From NCBI GenBank assembly GCA_021738565.1, contig JAIPBT010000032.1, positions 1 through 47,841 of the forward strand: DNA of 47,841 nt, read 5' to 3'. This document shows positions 31,601-39,978 of this stretch, in pieces; positions within the stretch are counted from its first letter, which is position 1, and each line of letters opens with the position of its first letter. The translations under genes were made by a program, and so were the position numbers. Source of the stretch: Bacteroidales bacterium (GTDB taxonomy: Bacteria; Bacteroidota; Bacteroidia; Bacteroidales; GCA-2748055). The notes beneath the pieces were generated by a model. That model saw only the letters and a list, made by a program, of their open reading frames with translations, had not been told where the DNA came from and did not search any database.

Positions 31601-33757
31601 ATGAAGAAATTATTGATTATTTCATTGGCATTCATGCTGTCTTTTCAGATGAAAGTGCATGCCGATGAAGGCATGTGGCTGCTCAGCCTGATCCAGAAAG
31701 TTAACATGGATGAGATGACAGAGATGGGCCTTGAACTTACAGCTGAGGAAATTTACAGTGTAAACAGCGGGAGCCTGAAAGATGCTGTCGGTGCGCTTGA
31801 TTACGGTAGTTGTACAGCAGAGTTGGTGTCACCGGACGGACTGATACTTACCAACCATCATTGTGGTTACGGGGAGATCCAGTACCACAGCAGTGTTGAA
31901 CATGATTACCTGAAGGATGGTTTCTGGGCGATGTCGAAGGAGGAGGAATTGCCCAACGAAGGCAAAACCATATCTTTCCTGGTAAGAATGGAAGAGGTTA
32001 CCGGGAGGGTCCTGGGCGGACTTTCAGATGAGCTGACAACTGAGGAGCGAGCTGCAGCCATAAGGAATGCAGCAAGACAGATCAGGGATGAGGCAGTGGA
32101 TGGCACCCACTATGAAGTACAGGTAAGGTCGATGTTTGAGGGAAACAGGTATTTCCTGTTTGTCCTTGAAACTTTCCTCGATGTCCGGCTGGCAGGAGCT
32201 CCACCTGAGTCAATAGGGAAATTCGGCGCCGATACCGACAACTGGATGTGGCCGCGCCATACAGGCGATTTTTCAATATTCAGGGTGTACACAGGTCCGG
32301 ATGGAAAACCGGCAGAATACAGCCCGGACAACATCCCACTCAAATCAAAACATTACCTTCCAATCTCACTTAAAGGTTACAAGAAAGGCGATTTTGCCAT
32401 GGTTCTTGGTTTTCCGGGATCAACGACACGCTATATGACTTCCTGGGAAGTGCAGCGCCTTCTTGATATTGACCATCCGCTGCGCATTAAGATACGCGGG
32501 ATCAAGCAGGAATTGATGATGGAGGATATGCAGGCCGATCCCAGGGTGAGGATCCAGTATGCATCCAAATACTCCAGGTCCAGCAACTACTGGAAATATT
32601 CTATTGGCCAGTCGCGCGGATTAAAAAATCTGAATGTTGTTGCAAAAAAACAGGCCCGGGAAGATGCATTTGAAGAATGGGTAAGCCAAAATCCTGCAAG
32701 AACTGCCGAATACGGAGAAGCCCTTGACCTGATTAAAGCAGGGGTTGAGGAAAGTCTCGAATATGAATATGCATGGCAGCATATGCTGGAATGTATTTAC
32801 CTGGGCATGGAATCTGTAAATGCTGCTTTCCCATTAAGGGAGTTACAGGTAGCATTAAGCACGGAGGAGCCAGATATTGAAACAATAGAATCAATCACTG
32901 AAGGATTAAAATCCAGGGCGGTTGATTTTTATAAGGATTACAATGCCCCCACAGACAGGAAAGTGATGACGGCAATGCTGAAACTATTCCTGGAAAATGT
33001 GGAGGAGCGTTTCCAGCCTGAATTTATTAAGGAGATAAATTCAAAGTACAGGGGAAGGGTTGAAAAATATGTGGATAAGTATTTTGACAGATCAATGATC
33101 GTTGACCAGGATAGATATATGAAGTTTTTGGAAGATCCATCACTGAAAAAGCTTGAGAAAGATCCCTCTTTTCATGCTGCAGTGACATTTTTTGACAAGT
33201 TCAATGAATTAAGGGGAGCCATGATGGCCTACAATGAAAAGATAGGTCAGGGGGCAAGACTTTACCTGAAGGGGCTGATTGAAAAGTATCCTGAAAAGGA
33301 TTTTTACCCGGATGCAAATTCTACGATGCGATTGACATACGGGTCCGTGGGAGATTATCAGCCCAGAGATGCCGTCTGGTATGCACATTATACGACACTG
33401 GAAGGCGTTATGGAAAAGGAGGATCCGGACAATTATGAATTTGTAGTATCCCCGAAACTGAAGGAGCTCTACCATGAAAAGGATTTTGGTCCTTACGGTT
33501 CGGGCGATGAGATGCATGTCTGCTTTACAACCAACAATGACATCACCGGCGGAAATTCAGGAAGCCCTGTCATCAACGGAAAAGGAGAACTCATTGGGAT
33601 CGCCTTCGATGGCAACTGGGAAGCCATGAGTGGTGACGTGGCTTTTGAAACCGAACTGCAGAAATGTATCAATGTGGATATCCGGTACGTATTGTTCGTA
33701 ATAGATAAATATGCCGGGGCAACACATCTTATTGATGAAATGAAACTGGTAAAATAA
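31601..33757 (+). CDS. S46 family dipeptidyl-peptidase (DPP7-like)
   Basis: 718 aa, the full family length, with a signal peptide ending near VHAD. S46 enzymes remove dipeptides from free N-termini in the periplasm and feed amino-acid metabolism. The trypsin-like triad is visible as His in TNHHCGYG (86/87), an Asp in the TDNWMWPRHTGDFS region and Ser653 in GGNSGSPV. Eighteen residues after the Ser lies Gly671 (FDGNWEAMSGD). In P. gingivalis, Gly at this site marks DPP7 (neutral/hydrophobic P1) and Arg marks DPP11 (acidic P1), so a DPP7-type specificity is predicted. Confidence 0.95.
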   Translation: MKKLLIISLAFMLSFQMKVHADEGMWLLSLIQKVNMDEMTEMGLELTAEEIYSVNSGSLKDAVGALDYGSCTAELVSPDGLILTNHHCGYGEIQYHSSVEHDYLKDGFWAMSKEEELPNEGKTISFLVRMEEVTGRVLGGLSDELTTEERAAAIRNAARQIRDEAVDGTHYEVQVRSMFEGNRYFLFVLETFLDVRLAGAPPESIGKFGADTDNWMWPRHTGDFSIFRVYTGPDGKPAEYSPDNIPLKSKHYLPISLKGYKKGDFAMVLGFPGSTTRYMTSWEVQRLLDIDHPLRIKIRGIKQELMMEDMQADPRVRIQYASKYSRSSNYWKYSIGQSRGLKNLNVVAKKQAREDAFEEWVSQNPARTAEYGEALDLIKAGVEESLEYEYAWQHMLECIYLGMESVNAAFPLRELQVALSTEEPDIETIESITEGLKSRAVDFYKDYNAPTDRKVMTAMLKLFLENVEERFQPEFIKEINSKYRGRVEKYVDKYFDRSMIVDQDRYMKFLEDPSLKKLEKDPSFHAAVTFFDKFNELRGAMMAYNEKIGQGARLYLKGLIEKYPEKDFYPDANSTMRLTYGSVGDYQPRDAVWYAHYTTLEGVMEKEDPDNYEFVVSPKLKELYHEKDFGPYGSGDEMHVCFTTNNDITGGNSGSPVINGKGELIGIAFDGNWEAMSGDVAFETELQKCINVDIRYVLFVIDKYAGATHLIDEMKLVK

Positions 33758-33774
33758 AAGGGCCCGCAACGAAG

Positions 33775-33786
33775 GGACAGACACTA
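33775..33786 (+). repeat. Right-end fragment of the dispersed element
   Basis: GGACAGACACTA, the usual right terminus, stands alone 3 bp before copy G. It suggests an earlier copy was interrupted or mostly deleted here. Confidence 0.5.
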
Positions 33787-33789
33787 GCT

Positions 33790-33934
33790 TAGAGTCTGTC
33801 AATAAAGTGCAGTGGCTGGATCATAAAGTTCGAGAGCAAAGCGCGCAAAAATCTTAAACCGCAGTATACTAACGTATTCGAGGATTTAAGATTTTTGCAG
33901 CAATGCAGCTATCGGACTTTATGGACAGACACTA
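33790..33934 (+). repeat. Dispersed inverted-repeat element, copy G (full length)
   Basis: 145 bp, plus orientation. Ends TAGAGTCTGTCAATAAAG and GGACAGACACTA. Inner arms GCAAAAATCTTAAA and TTTAAGATTTTTGC pair perfectly. The centre lacks the CCGCCGACGG block seen in A and H. It is the leader region of rnhA. Confidence 0.88.
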
Positions 33935-33962
33935 GTTAGGAAAGAAAGTCCGGCAGCAGTAC

Positions 33963-34424
33963 ATGAAAGAAACCATTACAATATATACGGATGGAGCAGC
34001 AAGGGGCAATCCCGGTCCCGGTGGATATGGGGTGGTTTTGATCTACAAGGGGCACAGAAAGGAATTGTCTGCCGGCTTCAGGAAGACAACCAACAACAGG
34101 ATGGAGCTACTTGCAGTGATTGCAGGGCTTGAGGCACTGAAACGAAAAGACATGCCGGTGGATATCTATTCTGATTCCAGGTATGTAGTGGATGCAGTGA
34201 AAAATGGTTGGGTCTGGAACTGGGAGGCAAAACGATTCAAGAAAAAGAAGAATCCGGATCTCTGGATAAAATTCCTTAAATTGTACAATCAATATGAAAT
34301 TCGCTTTCACTGGGTGAAAGGGCACGCTGATGTGCCGGAAAATGAAAGGTGTGATCAACTGGCTGTACAAGCCAGTATGAAAGAAAATCTGCCAGCTGAT
34401 AAAGGTTATGAAGAAATAATTTAA
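33963..34424 (+). CDS. rnhA: Ribonuclease HI
   Basis: 153 aa, the usual length. RNase HI cuts RNA in RNA-DNA hybrids. All four acidic residues are visible: Asp in YTDGAARGNPGPGGYG, Glu in NRMELLAVI, Asp in YSDSRYVVD and the late Asp in KGHADVPENERCD, with the His in FHWVKGHA. The handle region KNGWVWNWEAKRFKKKKN is present. Repeat copy G ends 28 nt before its start. The SiaB-like gene follows after 25 nt. Confidence 0.96.
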   Translation: MKETITIYTDGAARGNPGPGGYGVVLIYKGHRKELSAGFRKTTNNRMELLAVIAGLEALKRKDMPVDIYSDSRYVVDAVKNGWVWNWEAKRFKKKKNPDLWIKFLKLYNQYEIRFHWVKGHADVPENERCDQLAVQASMKENLPADKGYEEII

Positions 34425-34449
34425 AATCATTGGAAAATTTTATAACTTG

Positions 34450-34983
34450 ATGAGCTTAATCAATGTAAGTGTTGTGTCCAACAGTATTTTATCCCATACA
34501 GGTTTGTTATCATTCAGCACCATTGATGCGCTATTGACAAAATTCAATATGGTCTCCCAGGACCACAATATTAATTTTACCTTATACAAGCGTGTGATCG
34601 CTGTGATGATCGAAGCTCTTGAGAATGTATACAAATACAAGGATGAATATGAGCAATTGGTAGATGAGAAGCAGGATTATGTACCCACTTTTGAGATCAG
34701 TATGAATTCAGAATATTTAAGAATGACCACAACCAATCCTGTCAGGAACGGGGACATCGACAAACTCAAAATGAATATTGACCATGTAAATAATAAATCA
34801 AGGGAAGAATTACGGAAGCTTTACCTTTCAACAATTACCAATGGGAAGTTTTCATCAAAAGGTGGCGCAGGATTGGGATTTATCGAAATGGCCAAGACCT
34901 CAGGAAATGATCTTGTTTATTCTTTTCAGCCGATCACCGACAAGTACTCATTGTATACTTTCATGGTTACATTTGCACTCTGA
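34450..34983 (+). CDS. SiaB-like protein kinase (DUF6272)
   Basis: 177 aa from the ATG at 34450; a TTG directly before it is less likely. The protein looks like a small GHKL-type kinase. An N-box-like helix VIAVMIEALENVYKY is followed by a beta sheet and the glycine loop GGAGLGFIEMAK, then a VYSFQPITDKYSLYTF strand end. SiaB homologues phosphorylate the anti-anti-sigma-like protein SiaC. No siaA or siaC homologue lies next to it here, so its partner must be elsewhere. It may be co-transcribed with rnhA. Confidence 0.75.
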   Translation: MSLINVSVVSNSILSHTGLLSFSTIDALLTKFNMVSQDHNINFTLYKRVIAVMIEALENVYKYKDEYEQLVDEKQDYVPTFEISMNSEYLRMTTTNPVRNGDIDKLKMNIDHVNNKSREELRKLYLSTITNGKFSSKGGAGLGFIEMAKTSGNDLVYSFQPITDKYSLYTFMVTFAL

Positions 34984-35051
34984 AAATAAATTGTGCAAAT
35001 TGGGACAGCAAATGTACGTTAACGTGCATCAGGTTTTTCCTGGAGATTTAT

Positions 35052-35203
35052 TAGTGCTTGTCAATAAAGTTGGAGTGGCTGGATCATAAAGTTCGAGAGC
35101 AAAGCACGCAAAAATCTTAACCCGCAGTATCCGCCGACGGACGGATTCGAGGATTTAAGATTTTTGCAGCAATGCAGCTATCGGACATTATGGACAGACA
35201 CTA
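35052..35203 (+). repeat. Dispersed inverted-repeat element, copy H (full length)
   Basis: 152 bp, the best full-length copy on the plus strand. Left end TAGTGCTTGTCAATAAAG, then TTGGAGTGGCTGGATC; right end GGACATTATGGACAGACACTA. Arms GCAAAAATCTTAA and TTTAAGATTTTTGC enclose a GC-rich centre with CCGCCGACGGACGG. It lies between the SiaB-like gene and the ABC permease gene, 31 nt before the latter. Confidence 0.9.
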
Positions 35204-35234
35204 ATTAGTGTGCCGACCTACCAAATGATGTAAC

Positions 35235-37682
35235 ATGTGGAAGAATTTTTTTTATGTTGCCCTGCGCAACATTGCTAAGAACCGGGTGTTCTCTTTTATT
35301 AATATTGCCGGACTGGCAATAGGTCTTGCCAGTGCGATCATCATCATTTTATTCATAACAAAAGAACTGAGTTTTGACAGGTTTCATGAGAAATCCGACA
35401 GGATCTATCGTGCATACCTTGATGGCAATATAGGAGAGCAGCGGATCAAGGGGGCATGGTCCAGTTATGTGATGGCCCCGGTGGTTACAAGAGAAATTGA
35501 TGAAGTTGTTGATTTTGTGAGGTTGGAGGTATTTTTGCAACAACTGGTCTGGCATGAAGATGCTAAGCAGGTAGAGGACAATGTGATACTGGCCGATTCC
35601 TCCTTTTTCGATATTTTTTCGATTGATTTGCTGTATGGTGATCGGGAAAATGTGCTCAGGGAACCCAATTCGGTGGTCATTACCAGGGAAAAGGCATTGC
35701 AGTATTTTGGAATTGAAAATCCTTTAGGAAAAACCCTGGAATTCAATACAAAAGACAATTTCTATATAGTTACTGGCGTGATGGAGGAATTCCCGGAAAA
35801 TTCTCATTTTTTTTGCGATTTCCTGCTGTCCATGTCAAGCCTTCCGCAAAGCAGAAGCGACAATTGGCTTGAACTCTCGATATACAGTTATTTATTACTT
35901 GATGAGGATGCAGACTACAGGACCGTTGAGCAAAAGATCAATGAATTGGTCATTGAAAACATTCGGCCCCAGCTGAAAGAAGCACTGGATATAACTGCAG
36001 AGGAGTGGGTTGAGGGAGGAAATACCTACCAGATATTTTTACAGCCTTTAACGAACATACATTTGAATCCGGACATCGATTACGGTGAGGAAAATTGTTT
36101 CAGACCCGTTTACGACAGGATCTATATTTACATTTTTGCACTGATTGCATTTTTCATTCTGGTGATCGCAAGCATTAATTTCATGAACCTTTCAACTGCA
36201 AGGTCGGCCATCAGGGCAAGGGAAATTGCCATGCGAAAAGTAGTGGGTTCAAACAGAAAGATCCTTATTTTTCAGTTTCTTACCGAATCTGTTTTCCTGA
36301 GTTTTTTTGCACTTGTCATAGCCCTGCTGATCGTAGAGCTTTCCCTGCCGTATTTTAACCAGGTGATGGGGATGACTTTGATCTTTGGTACAATAGGTAA
36401 ATGGGCAGTATTTTTCGGTATTTTATTTCTTACATTGCTGCTGGGCATACTAAGCGGTATATACCCGGCATTTTATCTTTCAAAATACAAACCACTGCAG
36501 GGATTGATGGGAGGTTCCCTTCGCGGCAAAAGATCGGTGTTGTTCCGGAGAATCATGGTGGCTGTCCAGTTTACAATCTCTGTTGCCATCATCGTCGGCA
36601 CAATGGTGGTGGCAAAACAGGTTAAGTACCTTGTCAATAAAGATCATGGTTTTGACGATGACAGGATCATTGTCATTGACCGCATCCACCCCCTTGGTGA
36701 CAGGATAGATGTTTTCTGTGAGGAAGTTGAAAAAATTACCGGTGTGAAAAGAGCCTCAAGCTCAAGTACATACCTGGGATTCAGCAACCGGTCTGTAAAT
36801 TTTCAATTAAAAGGAGTAGACAGGACCAGTAATTATCTGTTTGATCTTAATTACGTGGATGCAGACTTTATGGATACTTACGGGTTGTCAATTTGCAAGG
36901 ATAACGGCCGGTTTTTTAAAAGTGCAAATTTTGAGGATACACTGGCGGTTGTAATAAATCAAACTGCAGCAGAAAAATACAAGCTGAAGGAGCCATTGAA
37001 CACAGTTGTCCAGAGTCCGCTGGGTGAAGGTGCATACCAGGATTACAATATCATTGGAGTGGTCAATGATTTTCATCACAGTTCGCTTCGCAGGACCATT
37101 ACACCTTATATGTTTGCACTTAAAACACGGGCAGACCAGGTTGGTTATATAAGTATACGCTTTGACAAGGAAAATATCCTTAACGCAAAGACGATTAAAA
37201 ATATCAACATGCTGTGGAATAAAATGACCGGTGATGAACCGTTCCAATTCTTTTACCTTAAGAGGGAGCTTGACAAATACTACTGGGAGGAAATGCGAAC
37301 CGGAAGGATTTCACTTCTGTTTTCAATTCTTGCAATCATAATTGCCTGCCTCGGTTTGCTTGGGCTAACCCTTTTCAATACTGAAAGAAGGCTTACTGAG
37401 ATTGCCATTAGAAAGACATTGGGCGCAAATGTCTTTGATATCCTGATGATCATTTCCAAAGAGATCCTGGTAATACTGGGGATTTCCATTGTTGCGGCAT
37501 GGACCATTGCTTTTTTCTTTATGAAGAACTGGCTGCAGGTATTTCCCTATAATATTGGATTCACACCGGGAATCTACCTGGTTGCTGCACTTGTGGCTTT
37601 GCTGGTTACCATGATCGCTGTCAATGCGGTTACCATCAGGGCTGCACGATCCAATCCTGCTGATTCACTTCAGCATGAATAG
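35235..37682 (+). CDS. ABC transporter permease, FtsX/MacB type
   Basis: 815 aa, with the architecture of Bacteroidota double-FtsX permeases. The N-terminal helix follows RNIAKNRVFSFINIAGLAIG, then comes a periplasmic MacB core domain (about 45-280), three membrane helices (about 285-430) with RAREIAMRKVVGSNR, a second periplasmic domain (about 470-670), and three C-terminal helices with ERRLTEIAIRKTLGAN. It has no ATPase domain, and none is encoded next to it. Such permeases work as mechanotransmission units with a MacB/LolD-like ATPase in export or signalling. Its stop is one base away from the convergent kdsB stop. Confidence 0.92.
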   Translation: MWKNFFYVALRNIAKNRVFSFINIAGLAIGLASAIIIILFITKELSFDRFHEKSDRIYRAYLDGNIGEQRIKGAWSSYVMAPVVTREIDEVVDFVRLEVFLQQLVWHEDAKQVEDNVILADSSFFDIFSIDLLYGDRENVLREPNSVVITREKALQYFGIENPLGKTLEFNTKDNFYIVTGVMEEFPENSHFFCDFLLSMSSLPQSRSDNWLELSIYSYLLLDEDADYRTVEQKINELVIENIRPQLKEALDITAEEWVEGGNTYQIFLQPLTNIHLNPDIDYGEENCFRPVYDRIYIYIFALIAFFILVIASINFMNLSTARSAIRAREIAMRKVVGSNRKILIFQFLTESVFLSFFALVIALLIVELSLPYFNQVMGMTLIFGTIGKWAVFFGILFLTLLLGILSGIYPAFYLSKYKPLQGLMGGSLRGKRSVLFRRIMVAVQFTISVAIIVGTMVVAKQVKYLVNKDHGFDDDRIIVIDRIHPLGDRIDVFCEEVEKITGVKRASSSSTYLGFSNRSVNFQLKGVDRTSNYLFDLNYVDADFMDTYGLSICKDNGRFFKSANFEDTLAVVINQTAAEKYKLKEPLNTVVQSPLGEGAYQDYNIIGVVNDFHHSSLRRTITPYMFALKTRADQVGYISIRFDKENILNAKTIKNINMLWNKMTGDEPFQFFYLKRELDKYYWEEMRTGRISLLFSILAIIIACLGLLGLTLFNTERRLTEIAIRKTLGANVFDILMIISKEILVILGISIVAAWTIAFFFMKNWLQVFPYNIGFTPGIYLVAALVALLVTMIAVNAVTIRAARSNPADSLQHE

Positions 37683-37683
37683 G

Positions 37684-38442
37684 TCAGTCTTTTAAAGAAA
37701 GGAATTTCTCCAGCTTTTTCAAATCTTCCGGGGTGTCGATTCCTATGTTTTGATATTCGGTATATTGTATCCCGATGGAATATCCATTTTCCAGCCACCG
37801 CAACTGCTCCAGTTGCTCCGCTTTTTCAAGTTCTGAAGCCGGTAAAGCCATGATCTCTTCCAACACTTCTGGTTTGTAACCGTAAATGCCTGTATGCTGA
37901 AGGTACGAAGCTGCTCTGCCTGATCCTTGTCCCCTGTAATAAGGTATCGGGGAGCGGGAAAAATAGAGTGCATGCATGTGCTTGTTGGTTACAACCTTAA
38001 CTGTACCGGGATCCCCCGGGTCAACCATGCGGGGAAGCTTTTTCGCCAGTGTGACAATATCCGTATCCCGCTCTGCCATACAATGTATTAATTCGTCGAT
38101 CTGTTCGCCCCTGATCAATGGCTCATCACCCTGGATGTTGATGATCAGGTCCCCCCTCCATGCTTTGTTTTTTCGGAACTCCCGGTAAACCTCGTAACAA
38201 CGCTCCGTTCCGCTATTATGATCAGGAGATGTCATCATAACCTGTCCGCCAAAACCGGATACAGCCTGGCAGATGCGCTCATCATCGGTTGCAACAACCA
38301 GGTTGTCAATCCGATCAGAACAGGCCTCATATACCCATTGAACCATCGGTTTGTTGCGGATCATGGCAAGTGGCTTGCCCGGGAATCTGGTTGAAGAAAA
38401 ACGTGCAGGTATGATCCCAAGGATATTTTGTTTATCAACCAT
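37684..38442 (-). CDS. kdsB: 3-deoxy-manno-octulosonate cytidylyltransferase
   Basis: 252 aa from the ATG at 38442. A longer frame begins at 38481, but a TACATTTG -7-like box lies at 38463-38470, inside that extension, and the family normally begins close to the IIPARF motif. The enzyme makes CMP-Kdo for lipid A core synthesis. Seen are IPARFSSTRFPGKPL, QWVYEAC, VATDDERI, the SGTERCYEV loop and NIQGDEPLI. It is convergent with the permease gene, separated by a single base. Confidence 0.95.
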   Translation of the reverse strand: MVDKQNILGIIPARFSSTRFPGKPLAMIRNKPMVQWVYEACSDRIDNLVVATDDERICQAVSGFGGQVMMTSPDHNSGTERCYEVYREFRKNKAWRGDLIINIQGDEPLIRGEQIDELIHCMAERDTDIVTLAKKLPRMVDPGDPGTVKVVTNKHMHALYFSRSPIPYYRGQGSGRAASYLQHTGIYGYKPEVLEEIMALPASELEKAEQLEQLRWLENGYSIGIQYTEYQNIGIDTPEDLKKLEKFLSLKD

Positions 38443-38462
38443 TGTATGTGAGATAGTGAAGG

Positions 38463-38470
38463 CAAATGTA
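38463..38470 (-). promoter_or_regulatory. Putative -7 box of kdsB
   Basis: TACATTTG on the minus strand matches TAnnTTTG and ends 20 nt before the preferred kdsB ATG. It decides against the upstream start. Confidence 0.45.
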
Positions 38471-38517
38471 AGACTTTTCATTTTTATAGGTTCCTGCAGA
38501 CATTAAATATTGGATTA

Positions 38518-38582
38518 TAGAGTCAGAAAGAAAACTCATAATATTTTGCCGTGCTTGATAAGAAATTTTCTTGCAAGCACTA
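38518..38582 (+). repeat. TAGNGTCAGAAAGAAAAC element, copy 3 (with right end)
   Basis: It begins TAGAGTCAGAAAGAAAAC like copies 1 and 2 but here continues for 65 bp and ends TTGCAAGCACTA, similar to the right end of inverted-repeat copy C (CAAGCACTA). AAATTTTCTTG and CTTGATAAGAAATTT near the end form a short inverted pair. This may be the complete form of the second small element. Confidence 0.55.
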
Positions 38583-38645
38583 AATAACCAACACGGATCA
38601 GCTTATTTAAATTGGAGATACAGGTTATATTTCCCTCAAAAATTG

Positions 38646-38653
38646 TAATTTTG
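38646..38653 (+). promoter_or_regulatory. Putative -7 box of the sigma-54 regulator gene
   Basis: TAATTTTG fits TAnnTTTG. Repeat copy I2 lies between it and the ATG at 38725 and would be transcribed as part of the leader. Confidence 0.3.
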
Positions 38654-38663
38654 TCATACTATT

Positions 38664-38699
38664 TAGTGCTTGTCAATAAAGTCGGGTGGACAGACACTA
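38664..38699 (+). repeat. Dispersed inverted-repeat element, copy I2 (36-bp form)
   Basis: The left end TAGTGCTTGTCAATAAAG plus TCGGGTG is joined to the right end GACAGACACTA, with all of the interior lost. It lies 25 nt before the sigma-54 regulator start. Confidence 0.8.
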
Positions 38700-38724
38700 T
38701 TTAGGTTATTTTGTCAGTATAAAA

Positions 38725-39972
38725 ATGGAATTACAACAGATCAAGCAACGTTTTGAAATTATAGGTGTGGATCATGGTCTTGAGCGGGCAATAGATATTG
38801 CCAGGCAGGTAGCCCCGACGGATCTATCGGTTTTCATTACAGGCGAAAGTGGAACAGGTAAGGAGGTTTTTCCAAAGATCATCCACCATTCCAGTTCGAG
38901 GAAACATGGAGAATACATTGCGGTCAATTGCGGTGCCATTCCTGACGGGACGATCGATTCCGAACTTTTCGGTCATGAAAGAGGTTCTTTCACAGGTGCA
39001 CATGATACACGAAAGGGATATTTTGAGGTTGCCGATGGGGGAACCATATTCCTGGATGAGGTTGCCGAACTGCCTTTATCCACCCAGGTCAGACTGCTAA
39101 GGGTTTTAGAAACAGGTGAATTCATCCGTGTAGGTTCTTCGAAAGTGCTGAAGACCAATGTGAGAATTATTGCGGCTACCAATATTGAAATTCCGCAGGC
39201 CATAAAGAGTGGAAAATTCCGGGAAGACCTGTATTACCGTTTAAACACGGTTCCCATCCATGTCCCCCCGTTAAGGGATCGGGGGGATGATATTCTTTTA
39301 CTTTTCAGGAAATTTGCAGTTGATTTTGCGGAGAATTACCGGATGCCTCACATTGTACTTGAAGATGAAGCAAAACAAATGCTTCTTAAATATGACTGGC
39401 CGGGCAATGTAAGGCAACTTAAAAATATTACGGAGCAATTATCTATTATTGAGCGCGAACGGGAGATCACAGCTGCCACATTGCTGCGTTACCTTCCTGA
39501 ATACAGCAATACAAGACTTCCGGCACTGGTAAAGAGATCGGGAGTGAGCGAGGAAGCATTCAATTCGGAGCGGGAGATCCTGTACAAGGTGCTTTTCGAT
39601 ATGAGAAAGGATATGAACGATCTGAAGAAGCTGGTGGCTGAGATCATGCAGAAAGGAGATATGGATATTGATGTCCGCAACGACAATGCACAATTAATCA
39701 AGAATCTTTACGGGGATACTGATGAAGTGCTGCCAGGCGGTGATGATATGATCAACGATGCTGGCAGGAACACAAGGGATATGCGTCATGATCAGCAAAT
39801 TCAGGATACCGAAGAGGTAATGGAAGAGTCCCTTTCGCTGGAAGACAAGGAGAAAGAGCTCATCAGGAAGGCACTTGACAAGCACAGGGGAAAAAGAAAG
39901 TATGCAGCACAAGAACTGGGCATTTCGGAACGTACTTTATACAGGAAGATCAAAGAATATGACATCGATTAG
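38725..39972 (+). CDS. Sigma-54 interaction domain transcriptional regulator
   Basis: 415 aa from the ATG at 38725; a GTG at 38686 falls inside repeat I2. There is no N-terminal receiver. The AAA+ domain begins almost at once: Walker A GESGTGKE, the sigma-54 contact loop as GSFTGA (Ser for the usual Ala), Walker B GGTIFLDEVAELP, sensor RIIAATN and DLYYRLNTVPI. An acidic linker (about 300-365) leads to a Fis-type helix-turn-helix, RKYAAQELGISERTLYRKI. It activates sigma-54 promoters by ATP hydrolysis. It heads the lptE-TPR-secG set, conserved in Bacteroidota. Confidence 0.93.
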   Translation: MELQQIKQRFEIIGVDHGLERAIDIARQVAPTDLSVFITGESGTGKEVFPKIIHHSSSRKHGEYIAVNCGAIPDGTIDSELFGHERGSFTGAHDTRKGYFEVADGGTIFLDEVAELPLSTQVRLLRVLETGEFIRVGSSKVLKTNVRIIAATNIEIPQAIKSGKFREDLYYRLNTVPIHVPPLRDRGDDILLLFRKFAVDFAENYRMPHIVLEDEAKQMLLKYDWPGNVRQLKNITEQLSIIEREREITAATLLRYLPEYSNTRLPALVKRSGVSEEAFNSEREILYKVLFDMRKDMNDLKKLVAEIMQKGDMDIDVRNDNAQLIKNLYGDTDEVLPGGDDMINDAGRNTRDMRHDQQIQDTEEVMEESLSLEDKEKELIRKALDKHRGKRKYAAQELGISERTLYRKIKEYDID

Positions 39973-39978
39973 GCAGTA

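Noticed and set aside
38686-38724. Longer sigma-54 regulator from GTG
   Set aside because: The start would lie in repeat copy I2; the ATG at 38725 is better.
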